64,000 nucleotides of DNA from Streptomyces liangshanensis (GTDB lineage Bacteria; Actinomycetota; Actinomycetes; Streptomycetales; Streptomycetaceae): assembly GCF_011694815.1 (NCBI RefSeq), contig NZ_CP050177.1:3027001-3091000 (forward strand). Direction: 5' to 3'. The first letter of the stretch is position 1, and each line of letters starts with the position of its first letter. Shown here piece after piece: positions 56,986 through 64,000 of this stretch. Made by a program: the position numbers and the translations under genes. The notes beneath the pieces are model-generated. The model did no database searches and was not told the origin of the DNA. It saw nothing but the letters and a program-made list of their open reading frames with translations.

Positions 56986-57586
56986 TGATCCCAGTTCCTT
57001 GGACGTCTTGTATGTGGAGCCCCTGCATCGGCAGGCGCATCACGAGCGCGTCGACGTTGCCGGGCTGGTAGTAGCCGCGGCGGAAGCCGATGGGCTCGAA
57101 GCCGAACCGTTCGTACAGCTTCTGCGCCCGTATGTTGTCGACCCGCACTTCGAGCAGCACCTCTTCGCACTCGGCGGCGCTGGCGTGCTGGAGGAGGTCG
57201 GTCAGCAGGCGCGAGCCCAGGCCCGTGCCCCACTGGTCGCGGGCGGCGGCGATGGTCTGTACGTCCCCGAGGCCGCCGGCGGCGGCGAGGCCCGCGTACC
57301 CGACGATACGGCCGCCGGCCTCGGCGACGACGTAGCGGCGGGTGGCGCCGGGGCCGCGCGCGTGGGCCAGCTCGGACCAGAACATGCCGGGTGACCAGGC
57401 GTCCTCGGGGAACAGGTCGTGTTCGAGCGCGAGGACGGGCTCGATGTCCCACCAGCGCATCTCGCGCAGCACGGCGGCCCCGGCCTCCTGGGCCTCCCCG
57501 TCCCCGGCGGCGCCCGCCGCGTCCACGCCCTCTTCGGCGGCGCCCGCCGCGTCCACCGCGCCCCTCTCCTCCTCGGCCCTGGTCAC
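56978..57586 (-). CDS. rimI: Ribosomal-protein S18 alanine N-acetyltransferase-type GNAT (RimI)
   Basis: 202 residues. An Ala/Gly/Glu-rich N-tail of about 38 residues holds two near-copies of VDAAGAA, encoded by a direct DNA repeat at 57509-57559. The GNAT domain follows: [55 protein letters not shown] (acetyl-CoA turn) and [24 protein letters not shown] [19 protein letters not shown]. Members acetylate the N-terminus of S18 or other proteins. GTG start overlaps the tsaB stop (GTGA). Confidence 0.92.
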   Translation of the reverse strand: MTRAEEERGAVDAAGAAEEGVDAAGAAGDGEAQEAGAAVLREMRWWDIEPVLALEHDLFPEDAWSPGMFWSELAHARGPGATRRYVVAEAGGRIVGYAGLAAAGGLGDVQTIAAARDQWGTGLGSRLLTDLLQHASAAECEEVLLEVRVDNIRAQKLYERFGFEPIGFRRGYYQPGNVDALVMRLPMQGLHIQDVQGTGING

Positions 57587-58242
57587 TTCGGGGTGACCAC
57601 CTTGTAGTTCTTGGGCACCTCGGCGTCGGGCCTGCGGAGGTAGAGGGGCAGCGGCGGCAGGAAGTCCTCGCCCCGCCCGGCGGCCAGCAGCTCCGCCGCC
57701 AGCCCGGCGAGCGCGGCGGCCGACTGGTGCTCGGGGGCCCGGGCGTCCGGGAACGAGGCCGGGTAGAGGAACGCCCCCGCACCGACCACCGGCAGCCCCG
57801 CGACCCGCTCGGCGAGGTCGGCGGGCCGGTCGACGGCGGGGTCACCGAGCCGGGTACGGACATCCGCGTACCGCGCCCAGTAGACCTCCTTGCGCCGGGC
57901 GTCCGTGGCCACGACAAAGGGCTCCTCAAGACCGGAGGCGTACGCGAGGCCGTCCAGCGTGCACAGCCCGTGCACCGGCACCCCCAGCGCGGAACCGAAG
58001 CTCAGCGCCGTGGCCAGCCCGACCCGCAGCCCCGTGTAGGGCCCCGGCCCCACCCCGACGACCACGTCCGTGACGGCCCCGAGCCCCACTCCCGCCTCGG
58101 AGAGGACCCGGTCGACGGCGGGCAGCAGCAGTTCCCCGTGCCGGCGCGCGTCCACCTGGCTCTCCGCGGCGAGGACGGAGGAGCCGTCGTGAAGGGCGAC
58201 GGTGACGGCGGGCGTGGCGGTATCAACGGCGAGCAGAAGCAC
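57583..58242 (-). CDS. tsaB: tRNA threonylcarbamoyladenosine biosynthesis protein TsaB
   Basis: 219 residues, an ASKHA-fold protein: LLLAVDTATPAVTVALHDGS, VDRVLSEAGVGLGAVTDVVV, GVGPGPYTGLRVGLATALSF and FVVATDARRKEVYWARY. It is the dimer partner of TsaD in t6A synthesis and lacks the TsaD metal site. GTG start. First gene of the tsaB-rimI-tsaD operon. The tsaE gene is not in the window. Confidence 0.93.
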   Translation of the reverse strand: MLLLAVDTATPAVTVALHDGSSVLAAESQVDARRHGELLLPAVDRVLSEAGVGLGAVTDVVVGVGPGPYTGLRVGLATALSFGSALGVPVHGLCTLDGLAYASGLEEPFVVATDARRKEVYWARYADVRTRLGDPAVDRPADLAERVAGLPVVGAGAFLYPASFPDARAPEHQSAAALAGLAAELLAAGRGEDFLPPLPLYLRRPDAEVPKNYKVVTPK

Positions 58243-58345
58243 GCAAACAGCCTACGGCTCCCGGCGGCGGGGCACGGCGGCCAGTCCCGTCATTCCGCTG
58301 CTGCTAACGTCACCACGGAGTCATACGTACGAGAGGTGGAACAGG

Positions 58346-58897
58346 GTGTCCAGGAGCAGCTCGGGAATCGTGGCCGGGCTCACCGCGGCGGCCATCGCCG
58401 GCGTCGCCTTCCTCGCCTACCAGGCCTCGGCGAGCGTGCCGGACACCCTGGGCAAGAACGGCACCCCGAGCGTCTCCCCGACCGCGTCGGGGTCCGCCGC
58501 GCCGAAGAAGGACCCGCTGACGGTGCCGGTGGCGTCGGGCACGGGCGAGCGGGTCGTGTACGGCCTCAAGGAGCGCCGGGTCTGGCTGGTCGACAAGACC
58601 GACCGCGCGACGCGGACGTTCCCGGTCGTCCCCAGCACGCTGAACCCGGCACCGGGCACGTACACCGTGAGCTCCCGGTCCGCCCAGGTCCAGGGCTCGG
58701 ACGGGGTACTGGTCGAACACGTCATCCGCTTCGCCAAGGCCGAGGGCGTGACGGTCGGCTTCAGCGCGGCGGTGGACGGGTCGCTGCCGACGCCGAATCC
58801 GCAGCTGAAGACCGGTGGGGTACGGATGAAGCGGGCGGACGGGGCGGCGCTGTGGACGTTCGCGACGATCAACTCGACGGTGGTCGTCGTCCCCTGA
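58346..58897 (+). CDS. L,D-transpeptidase-like protein without the catalytic Cys
   Basis: 183 residues. One N-terminal hydrophobic segment (about 8-29, VAGLTAAAIAGVAFLAYQAS), probably a signal anchor. After a Ser/Thr/Pro linker the domain runs RVVYGLKERRVWLVDKTDRA ... TFPVVPSTLNPAPGTYTVSS ... GGVRMKRADGAALWTFATIN, the strand order of a YkuD domain. In active enzymes the last block is SHGC(I/V)RM; here it reads KTGGVRM, and the protein has no Cys at all. GTG start with GAGAGGTGG upstream. Divergent from tsaB. Confidence 0.7.
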   Translation: MSRSSSGIVAGLTAAAIAGVAFLAYQASASVPDTLGKNGTPSVSPTASGSAAPKKDPLTVPVASGTGERVVYGLKERRVWLVDKTDRATRTFPVVPSTLNPAPGTYTVSSRSAQVQGSDGVLVEHVIRFAKAEGVTVGFSAAVDGSLPTPNPQLKTGGVRMKRADGAALWTFATINSTVVVVP

Positions 58898-58907
58898 CCC
58901 GCGTCGC

Positions 58908-59072
58908 CTACGCCGCGCGGGCGTCGGTGGCCCGCGCCGGCGCCTGGACGGCGGGCCGGGGCCGCGCCTCCACGAGGGCGGGCCACTTGGGCGGGGTGGA
59001 CACGGCGGCGGCGGCCACGCAGGACGCGAGCAGATCGCGCATGGACACGTCTGAGGGGGACGGGTGGGGCAT
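58908..59072 (-). CDS. 54-residue protein behind an iron-box-like site
   Basis: MPHPSPSDVSMRDLLASCVA then AAAVSTPPKWPALVEARPRP. The ATG at 59072 has a perfect AGGAGG 11 bases upstream, which is strong support for so short an ORF. A GTTAGGT-AG-ACCTAAC dyad lies 30 bases further up. The MRDLLASC... segment may be a short helix. Function unknown; from memory similar small ORFs occur elsewhere in Streptomyces. Confidence 0.6.
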   Translation of the reverse strand: MPHPSPSDVSMRDLLASCVAAAAVSTPPKWPALVEARPRPAVQAPARATDARAA

Positions 59073-59102
59073 GGATGCCTCCTGTGGCTGCGGGGGCAAG
59101 CG

Positions 59103-59121
59103 TTAGTTAGGTAGACCTAAC
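59103..59121 (-). promoter_or_regulatory. Iron-box-like operator (DmdR/IdeR type)
   Basis: TTAGTTAGGTAGACCTAAC contains the perfect dyad GTTAGGT-AG-ACCTAAC. It resembles the 19-bp DmdR1/IdeR box TTAGGTTAG-S-CTAACCTAA, from which it seems to differ by one missing base and substitutions near the centre. It sits just upstream of the 54-residue ORF. Confidence 0.55.
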
Positions 59122-59224
59122 CACCTCTGGATACCATGTGACCACGCCCGCCCCAACCCGCGCAACATTTTCCCGACACTTCGTCGGAACGTGTCCCCCC
59201 AACACGCGAGCGCACCCCAACAAC

Positions 59225-59248
59225 GTCCTCAATCACCGGACGGGCTGG
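59225..59248 (+). repeat. Intergenic repeat copy 1
   Basis: GTCCTCAATCACCGGACGGG followed by CTGG. Same family as the copies at 59288 and 59504. I recall this motif as widespread between Streptomyces genes. Confidence 0.75.
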
Positions 59249-59287
59249 AGAGGGTTGCGGTCGGGCGTGACCGTTGCGGTCACCGAT

Positions 59288-59312
59288 GTCCTCAAACGCC
59301 GGACGGGCTTGG
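59288..59312 (+). repeat. Intergenic repeat copy 2
   Basis: GTCCTCAAACGCCGGACGGG followed by CTTGG, direct orientation relative to copy 1, 63 bases away. Confidence 0.75.
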
Positions 59313-59341
59313 TTTGGGCGCGCGCCTGGAAGGGGGGCGGG

Positions 59342-59450
59342 CAGGGGTCGTGTCCGGAACGTAGAGCGTGTTTTGTGTCGCGTGACGGGCGTTAACGCAA
59401 ACAACTGGTCGCGCGCGACGTAAAACATGCAGTGCAGGACACGACCCCTG
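59342..59450. repeat. Long nested imperfect inverted repeat
   Basis: CAGGGGTCGTGTCC (59342-59355) and GGACACGACCCCTG (59437-59450) are perfect 14-bp arms. Inside them GCGTGTTTTGTGTCGCG is matched imperfectly by the complement of CGCGACGTAAAACATGC. The whole could fold as a hairpin of about 109 bases. Confidence 0.75.
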
Positions 59451-59502
59451 ACCGACCCCCGGCGACAACCCGCACACGGTCACCGGCCCGCAGCGGGCAC
59501 CA

Positions 59503-62500
59503 TCAAGCCCGTCCGGCGATTGAGGACACCACCACCGCGAGCGCGTCCTCGTAACGCCCCCGCCGATCCGGCCGCGCCCGCCCCACCGCATACCTCAACG
59601 CCCGCACAGCCCCCACCCCCAGCCGCTCCAACCCAGCCACCGCCTCCCCCCGCACCGCGGAATCCCCGTGCTCCAGCAGCCCCACCAACGCCCCCGCCGC
59701 CGGCCCCCACCCCGCGAACGCGAGCACCCGTATCGCCATCCGCACCACATCCGGCTGGGGATCCCCCAGCAACCGCTCCGTGAGCCGCAGATACGTCGGC
59801 CGGTCCAGCAACACCCGCGAAGCCCGGTGCGCGTGCAGGCGAACTCCAGGACGCGGATGGGTCAGCAACCCGGCCAGCACCTCCTCGACCCCCGCACCCC
59901 CGAAACCCCCCAAACCCCCCGCACCCACCTCGGTCAACCGAGAAAGCCCCCTCCGCACCCGCTCCACCGACGCCCCCACCCGCACCAGTTCAACCAACTC
60001 GGCCAGCTCAGCCGACTCCCCCGACTCCCCCGACCCACCCCCCTCCACCCACGGAGCGTCCCCCCTCCCCGCCACCAGCGAAGCCAGAGCCTCCGCATCC
60101 CGCTCCCCCGCGTCCGACCCCCGCAGCGGCCCCTCCACGAACGAAGCCTCAAGCCGGTCGGCGAGGTCCCCACGCCCCTCGGCCCGCAGCAGCCCACACG
60201 TCGCCTCCAACGCCGGCGTACGAAGCGGCCCCCGCCCCTCCAGCAGGACCAGGAACCCCCACGCCCGCCCGTCGAGCCGCGGACGCAAAGCCTCCGCCAG
60301 GTCGTCGACCGGCACCCGCCGAAGCGCCTGCTCCACCGCACCCCGCACGGCGGGCGGATCCTGTTCCCACCAGTCCAGCAGTAGCGGAACCAGGGGTACG
60401 AGATCCGGCGGATCGAGCCGGGCGCAGAGACGAGCGGCCCGGTCGTGCAACACACCCTCGGCCCGGAGAACAGACTCGCCCGGAGACAGCAGCCCACCAG
60501 CCGCCTCCCCACCCACCGGCAGCTCCACGCGCCCCCGCAGGAAGGCCGCCGACACCGCCCCGACCGCGTCCGGCTCCCCCCACCGCCCCAGCGCCCCCGC
60601 TGCGGCGGCGCGACGCTCCGGATCGTCGGACTCCAGCATCCCCGAGAGCCGTTCCCACAACGCGGCCGAACGAGGCTGGTCCAAGTCATCGGCCCGCACC
60701 ACCCGCACCCGCGCGGACCCGGACACCCCAGCCCCCGCAACGCCCCAGTCCGATACGTCCAGCGGCCGCAACACCGTCATCCAGTCGAGAAGCACGGGCC
60801 TGACCTCACGAACCGCCAAGGGAAAGGCCTCGATGAGCGCATCCAGCAGTTCCCCGGCCTCCACCCCCACCTCCAAGCCGACCCACTCGCGGAACTCCTC
60901 CAACGCGCCAAGCGACCGGACCGCGACACCAACCCCCGCCCGCCACACCGCCCGCTCCAGCGCATCCGCCTCAGCCACCGCCCCCTCAGCCACCGGCAAG
61001 GCATCCCGTCCCCCGAACGCCTCCCGCAGCACCTCGCTCTCCGCCCGCCAGGGATCCGCCCCCCGCCCCGCCGCCACCAGCGCCCGGTCGACATCGGCGC
61101 GGACCAGCACTGCCCCGAGGCGGCGCAGCAGGGCGAGCGAGGACGCTCCCGGCAGGGTCGGCAGCGCCCGTACGGTCTCGGCGGCGACGAGCTTCTGTAC
61201 GGCGGACAGCCTCGGCGCCACCGCGTCGAGCACCGCGAGGAGCGCGCCCCGGTCCTCGTACTCCCGCTCTCCGAGACCGGCGAGGAGCACGTCCAACGAC
61301 CTTGCCCACAGCTCCAGTTCACCAGCAGTCCACGGCGCCGGGCACGCCCTCGACACCAGCGTCAGGATCCGCCGCCTCCGGACGCCCGGCGCGGCGGCGG
61401 CCAGGCGCAACCAGTCCGCCAGCAGGGGACGCAGCGCCAACAGGTCGTCCACGGAGGGGAGTTCGGCCCGCCCGACCAAGCGCCGCGCAACCACCTCGTC
61501 CCAGCCACCCGCCACCAACTCCGCGACATCCAGGTCCCGTTCAGGCACCGGGACCACGGCCGGCGCATCCAAACCGTGTTCGGCCCACACCCCCGCGAAA
61601 CTCACCCCCACCCCCACCCCGGACACAAGCCGCACCCCACCGGACCTCACCATCGCGAGCAACATCCCCGCCACCGGCGACCTCCGTCCCACCAGCGCCG
61701 GCAGCGCCCGCGCCGTCAGGACGCCGTCGACCCCCGCCAGCAGCAACCCCCGCGCGCGGTCGTCCGTCTCCCGTTCCGCGGCGGCGACCACCGTCGCCCC
61801 GTACGCCTCGCCGAGGATCGCGCGCAGCGCCTCCACCAGCGCGTCGCGCAACCCGGGGTTGTCGTGCCGCCCCAGCCAGAACAGCAGTTTCGGGACCGCC
61901 GCCGGGGCGCCCGCGCGGACCAGCACCCGCGCGGCGGTCTTCTTGACGTTCATGTTCGGGCGGTCCAGGCACGCGGCCACCGCGCCGGCCGCCCAGTGGG
62001 CGCGTGCGTGACCCAGCGCGAGGAGCGCCTGCCGGACGGTCTGGATGTCGGGAGCCGCAGTCAGCGCGATCAGGGAAGCGGACAACGCCCGCGCGTCCCG
62101 CCCGCCGACCTCTCGGCCGTCCCCCTCCCCCCTCGCCACCACATCCCGCGCGAACAGCGCGATCACCTGCTTGCGTACGTGCCGGTCGCCGTGCCGCAGC
62201 AGCCGGTGCACCCGCGCCCGGGTGCCCGAGTACGGGGCGCGGAGCAGCAGTTCGAGGAGGATCACCTGCTCGCCCGGCGTCACCCCGGGCCGGTCGAGCA
62301 GGTCCAGGGTCAAGGTGGCGACCAGCGCGTGACCGGCCTCGTCCGCGTCCGCCGCGTCGAGCAGGCAGACCGGCCTGATCTTCCGCCGCCCGTGCAGACG
62401 GCCGCCCAGGGCGTGCAGCGCGTCCACGACGTCCTGGGGTACGACGAGTTGCCCCAGCGTCGATCCCGGGGTGGCTCCGGCGAGCCGCTCCCAGAGGTAC

Positions 62501-64000
62501 GCACCGCTCGCGGCCGCGGCCGACTCCGCGGCCACCGGCTCCCCGGACTCCGCCGCCTCCGCCAGTTCGGCGACCACACGGAACAGGAGATCGGAGACGA
62601 TCGGCAGCGTGCCCGCGCCACCGTGCCGGGCCAGCCTGCGCAGCGCGGCCCTGGGCTCGCCCGGGTCCAAGTGCGAGCTCAGGAGGGCCAGTTCGGCAGG
62701 GTCGGGACGGCCCAGATCGGCCGCGATACGCGCGGGCAGATCGACGGGATCGAGACGGGCGAGCAGCGCGGCGCGCAGGGTGGGGTCGTCGTTGAGGTGC
62801 CACAGCAGCTCCAGCGCGTGGTCCCGTACGGAGCGCAGGTACGGCGCGATCGTCCCCGCCTTCCCGTCCGCGGCGCCCGCTCCCGCCGCCTTCTCCTCGC
62901 CGCCGGGTCCCGCGCCCCCGGACCCGCCGCCCAGCCCCAGCCCTTCGCGCAGGGCCGCCACCGTCCGCTCGCCGCCGATGGCCTCCAGCGCCCGCAGTAC
63001 GGCCGCCGGCGCCACGGGCAGCAGCGCGATCACGGCGTCCTCGGCCGGGGTGTACCGCAGGGCGCGGATCGCATCGAGGAACGGCGCGGACACGGAGGCA
63101 GAGGCGGAGGCGGACACGGACGCGACCACCGAGGGAAGCAGCCGCGTGACCGCCTCCCCGACCGACCGCCCCGGATCCCCCGCCCCCTGCGCGGCGAGCG
63201 CGACCAGGAGGTCCAGCCGCCGCGGCCAACTAGGATCACCGACGCCCACCCCCACCCCGGCCCCGACGCCAACGCCAATCCCGACCCCGACTCCGACTCC
63301 GACTCCGACTCCGGTCACCACCCGGAGCATCTCCTGCCGGGCCGTGAACAGGATCGTCGCGACCTCCCCCGCGTCGATCGAGTGGTCGGCGAGCGCCAGG
63401 CCGATGACGGCCGGGACGTCCGTGGCGGCCGGGAAGTGACCCCTGCGGTGCAGCCCGCTCAGGCAGGCCACCAGCGGGCCGCCGAGGAGCAGCGGGTCCC
63501 GGGCGGCGAGGGCGGTCAGTTCACCGATGTCGTCCCGCCCGGCGAGGTCGCCGAGCGACTCCATCGCCCGCCGCCGCGGACCGGGCGGCAGATCGGGATC
63601 GCCGGCCACCTGGCGCAACAGGCCCGCGTGTCCGTGCCGGGCGGCCACCGTGAGCGCGGCCTCGGCGGCCCCGGGCCGGGCCGCGACGGCCTCGGCGGTG
63701 AGGTGGGGCGTGAGCCGTACCACCGGCACCGGGTCCAACACCGCCCACGGCTCCGCCAGTTCGCGCAGCGCGCCGACCACCACCGCGCCCCTGTCCCGGC
63801 CGGCTCCGTCGCCATCCCCCACTTCACTGCCATCGCCGTCGCCGCCGCCCGCCAGGCTGAGGACATGGCCACGGACCGTCGCGGGTGCGAGCAGGCCGGC
63901 GTGCAGCGCTTCCCTGGCCAGCCGCAGAGCGGCCGCCCGTAGCAACGGGTCCTCGTTGCGGGCCAGTTCGGCCACGAGGTCGGCGGGCCGGTGCGCGTCG
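59503..64000 (-). CDS. Very large HEAT-repeat protein (5' end beyond window)
   Basis: The frame is open from 59503 to the right edge, at least 1498 residues, so the start lies outside. The protein is built of helical pairs with Asp/Arg/Leu spacing typical of HEAT/PBS repeats, e.g. HVRKQVIALFARDV, LRDALVEALRAIL, PDVVRMAIRVLAFAGWGPAA and SAVRGEAVAGLERLGVGAVR. Such proteins are scaffolds; no catalytic motif is seen. Low-complexity segments include (VG)n from a hexamer DNA repeat at about 63244-63316. The last residues (SSIAGRA) and the stop come from an intergenic repeat. Confidence 0.8.
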   Translation of the reverse strand, partial: DAHRPADLVAELARNEDPLLRAAALRLAREALHAGLLAPATVRGHVLSLAGGGDGDGSEVGDGDGAGRDRGAVVVGALRELAEPWAVLDPVPVVRLTPHLTAEAVAARPGAAEAALTVAARHGHAGLLRQVAGDPDLPPGPRRRAMESLGDLAGRDDIGELTALAARDPLLLGGPLVACLSGLHRRGHFPAATDVPAVIGLALADHSIDAGEVATILFTARQEMLRVVTGVGVGVGVGVGIGVGVGAGVGVGVGDPSWPRRLDLLVALAAQGAGDPGRSVGEAVTRLLPSVVASVSASASASVSAPFLDAIRALRYTPAEDAVIALLPVAPAAVLRALEAIGGERTVAALREGLGLGGGSGGAGPGGEEKAAGAGAADGKAGTIAPYLRSVRDHALELLWHLNDDPTLRAALLARLDPVDLPARIAADLGRPDPAELALLSSHLDPGEPRAALRRLARHGGAGTLPIVSDLLFRVVAELAEAAESGEPVAAESAAAASGAYLWERLAGATPGSTLGQLVVPQDVVDALHALGGRLHGRRKIRPVCLLDAADADEAGHALVATLTLDLLDRPGVTPGEQVILLELLLRAPYSGTRARVHRLLRHGDRHVRKQVIALFARDVVARGEGDGREVGGRDARALSASLIALTAAPDIQTVRQALLALGHARAHWAAGAVAACLDRPNMNVKKTAARVLVRAGAPAAVPKLLFWLGRHDNPGLRDALVEALRAILGEAYGATVVAAAERETDDRARGLLLAGVDGVLTARALPALVGRRSPVAGMLLAMVRSGGVRLVSGVGVGVSFAGVWAEHGLDAPAVVPVPERDLDVAELVAGGWDEVVARRLVGRAELPSVDDLLALRPLLADWLRLAAAAPGVRRRRILTLVSRACPAPWTAGELELWARSLDVLLAGLGEREYEDRGALLAVLDAVAPRLSAVQKLVAAETVRALPTLPGASSLALLRRLGAVLVRADVDRALVAAGRGADPWRAESEVLREAFGGRDALPVAEGAVAEADALERAVWRAGVGVAVRSLGALEEFREWVGLEVGVEAGELLDALIEAFPLAVREVRPVLLDWMTVLRPLDVSDWGVAGAGVSGSARVRVVRADDLDQPRSAALWERLSGMLESDDPERRAAAAGALGRWGEPDAVGAVSAAFLRGRVELPVGGEAAGGLLSPGESVLRAEGVLHDRAARLCARLDPPDLVPLVPLLLDWWEQDPPAVRGAVEQALRRVPVDDLAEALRPRLDGRAWGFLVLLEGRGPLRTPALEATCGLLRAEGRGDLADRLEASFVEGPLRGSDAGERDAEALASLVAGRGDAPWVEGGGSGESGESAELAELVELVRVGASVERVRRGLSRLTEVGAGGLGGFGGAGVEEVLAGLLTHPRPGVRLHAHRASRVLLDRPTYLRLTERLLGDPQPDVVRMAIRVLAFAGWGPAAGALVGLLEHGDSAVRGEAVAGLERLGVGAVRALRYAVGRARPDRRGRYEDALAVVVSSIAGRA
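59504..59527 (-). repeat. Intergenic repeat copy 3 (inverted), inside the end of the HEAT gene
   Basis: CAAGCCCGTCCGGCGATTGA followed by GGAC, the reverse complement of copies 1 and 2. Read on the minus strand it encodes SSIAGRA and provides the TGA stop of the HEAT-repeat protein. Confidence 0.75.
63244..63316. repeat. In-frame hexanucleotide repeat (CTCCGA-like) in the HEAT gene
   Basis: Degenerate six-base units, ending in four GACTCC copies, encode GVGVGVGIGVGVGAGVGVGV on the minus strand. Hexamer units keep the frame if copy number changes. Confidence 0.8.

Larger units (their letters stand above)
59073..59502. other. Repeat-filled non-coding region
   Basis: 430 bases between the small ORF and the HEAT gene. 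Contents: an iron-box-like dyad (59103-59121), two copies of the GTCCTCAA...CCGGACGGGCT repeat, and a nested long inverted repeat (59342-59450). A third inverted repeat copy overlaps the end of the HEAT gene. No gene supported. Confidence 0.7.

Noticed and set aside
60445..63942. 1165-codon plus-strand ORF
   Set aside because: Antisense to the HEAT-repeat gene; Arg/His/Gln-rich shadow.

Overview
The window is high-GC actinobacterial chromosome, almost certainly Streptomyces. The strongest evidence is a developmental and housekeeping block: guaA, three membrane serine/threonine-kinase-like genes, glpD, guaB3, guaB, the ECF sigma gene shbA, bldM, whiD, and further on groES-groEL1 and tsaB-rimI-tsaD. 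From memory this is the order around SCO4750-SCO4786 of S. coelicolor. The codon use (G/C at third positions), GTG starts, CIRCE operators and a sigma-BldN promoter all fit. Most enzymes below are assigned from motifs read by eye, because no database search was possible.

Layout. 1-4.4 kb: a cupin gene (its start codon straddles the left edge), an F420-type reductase, guaA, an aromatic-residue leader peptide with a terminator-like hairpin, chorismate mutase and a GNAT. 4.4-10.3 kb: a GMC oxidoreductase with an aldehyde dehydrogenase, then a TlpA-like lipoprotein coupled to a kinase. 10.5-16.1 kb: a split pseudokinase and a second active kinase. 16.4-23.1 kb: glpD, a nucleotide-sugar dehydrogenase lacking its catalytic Cys, a small membrane protein, guaB3 and guaB. 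23.2-25.5 kb: shbA, bldM and whiD, with divergent promoters between bldM and whiD. 25.6-35.4 kb is accessory: LysR, MOSC, multicopper oxidase, SDR, and a sugar ABC operon with its DeoR/LacI-hybrid repressor and repeated TTCGATC operators. 35.5-37.7 kb: groEL1-groES with two CIRCE elements. 37.8-44.2 kb: a deacetylase, small membrane proteins, DinB and SRPBCC proteins, a MarR-MFS efflux pair with a perfect palindromic operator, and a zinc-ribbon/L7-L12-like protein. 44.3-47.4 kb: a degenerate M15-like exported protein and a 750-residue peptidoglycan-directed protein. 48-55.4 kb: an ECF42 sigma factor and its DGPF partner, separated by an inserted TetR/NmrA/MBL cluster, then a BBE-type FAD oxidase. 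55.5-59.1 kb: the tsaB-rimI-tsaD operon, an L,D-transpeptidase-like protein without Cys, and a 54-residue ORF behind an iron-box-like site. 59.2-59.5 kb: nested intergenic repeats that run into the stop codon of a very large HEAT-repeat gene, which continues past the right edge.

The genes group into purine supply (guaA, guaB, guaB3), development and transcription (shbA for the principal sigma factor, bldM, whiD), envelope sensing and phosphosignalling (three kinase-like receptors sharing an outer domain layout), protein folding (groES/EL1), tRNA t6A synthesis (tsaB/tsaD) and several locally regulated accessory modules. Two themes recur. One is enzyme folds with missing catalytic residues (pseudokinase, sugar dehydrogenase, M15-like, LD-transpeptidase-like). 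The other is histidine-rich C-terminal tails (WhiD, GroEL1, TsaD). No tRNA, rRNA, CRISPR array or insertion-sequence transposase was seen.
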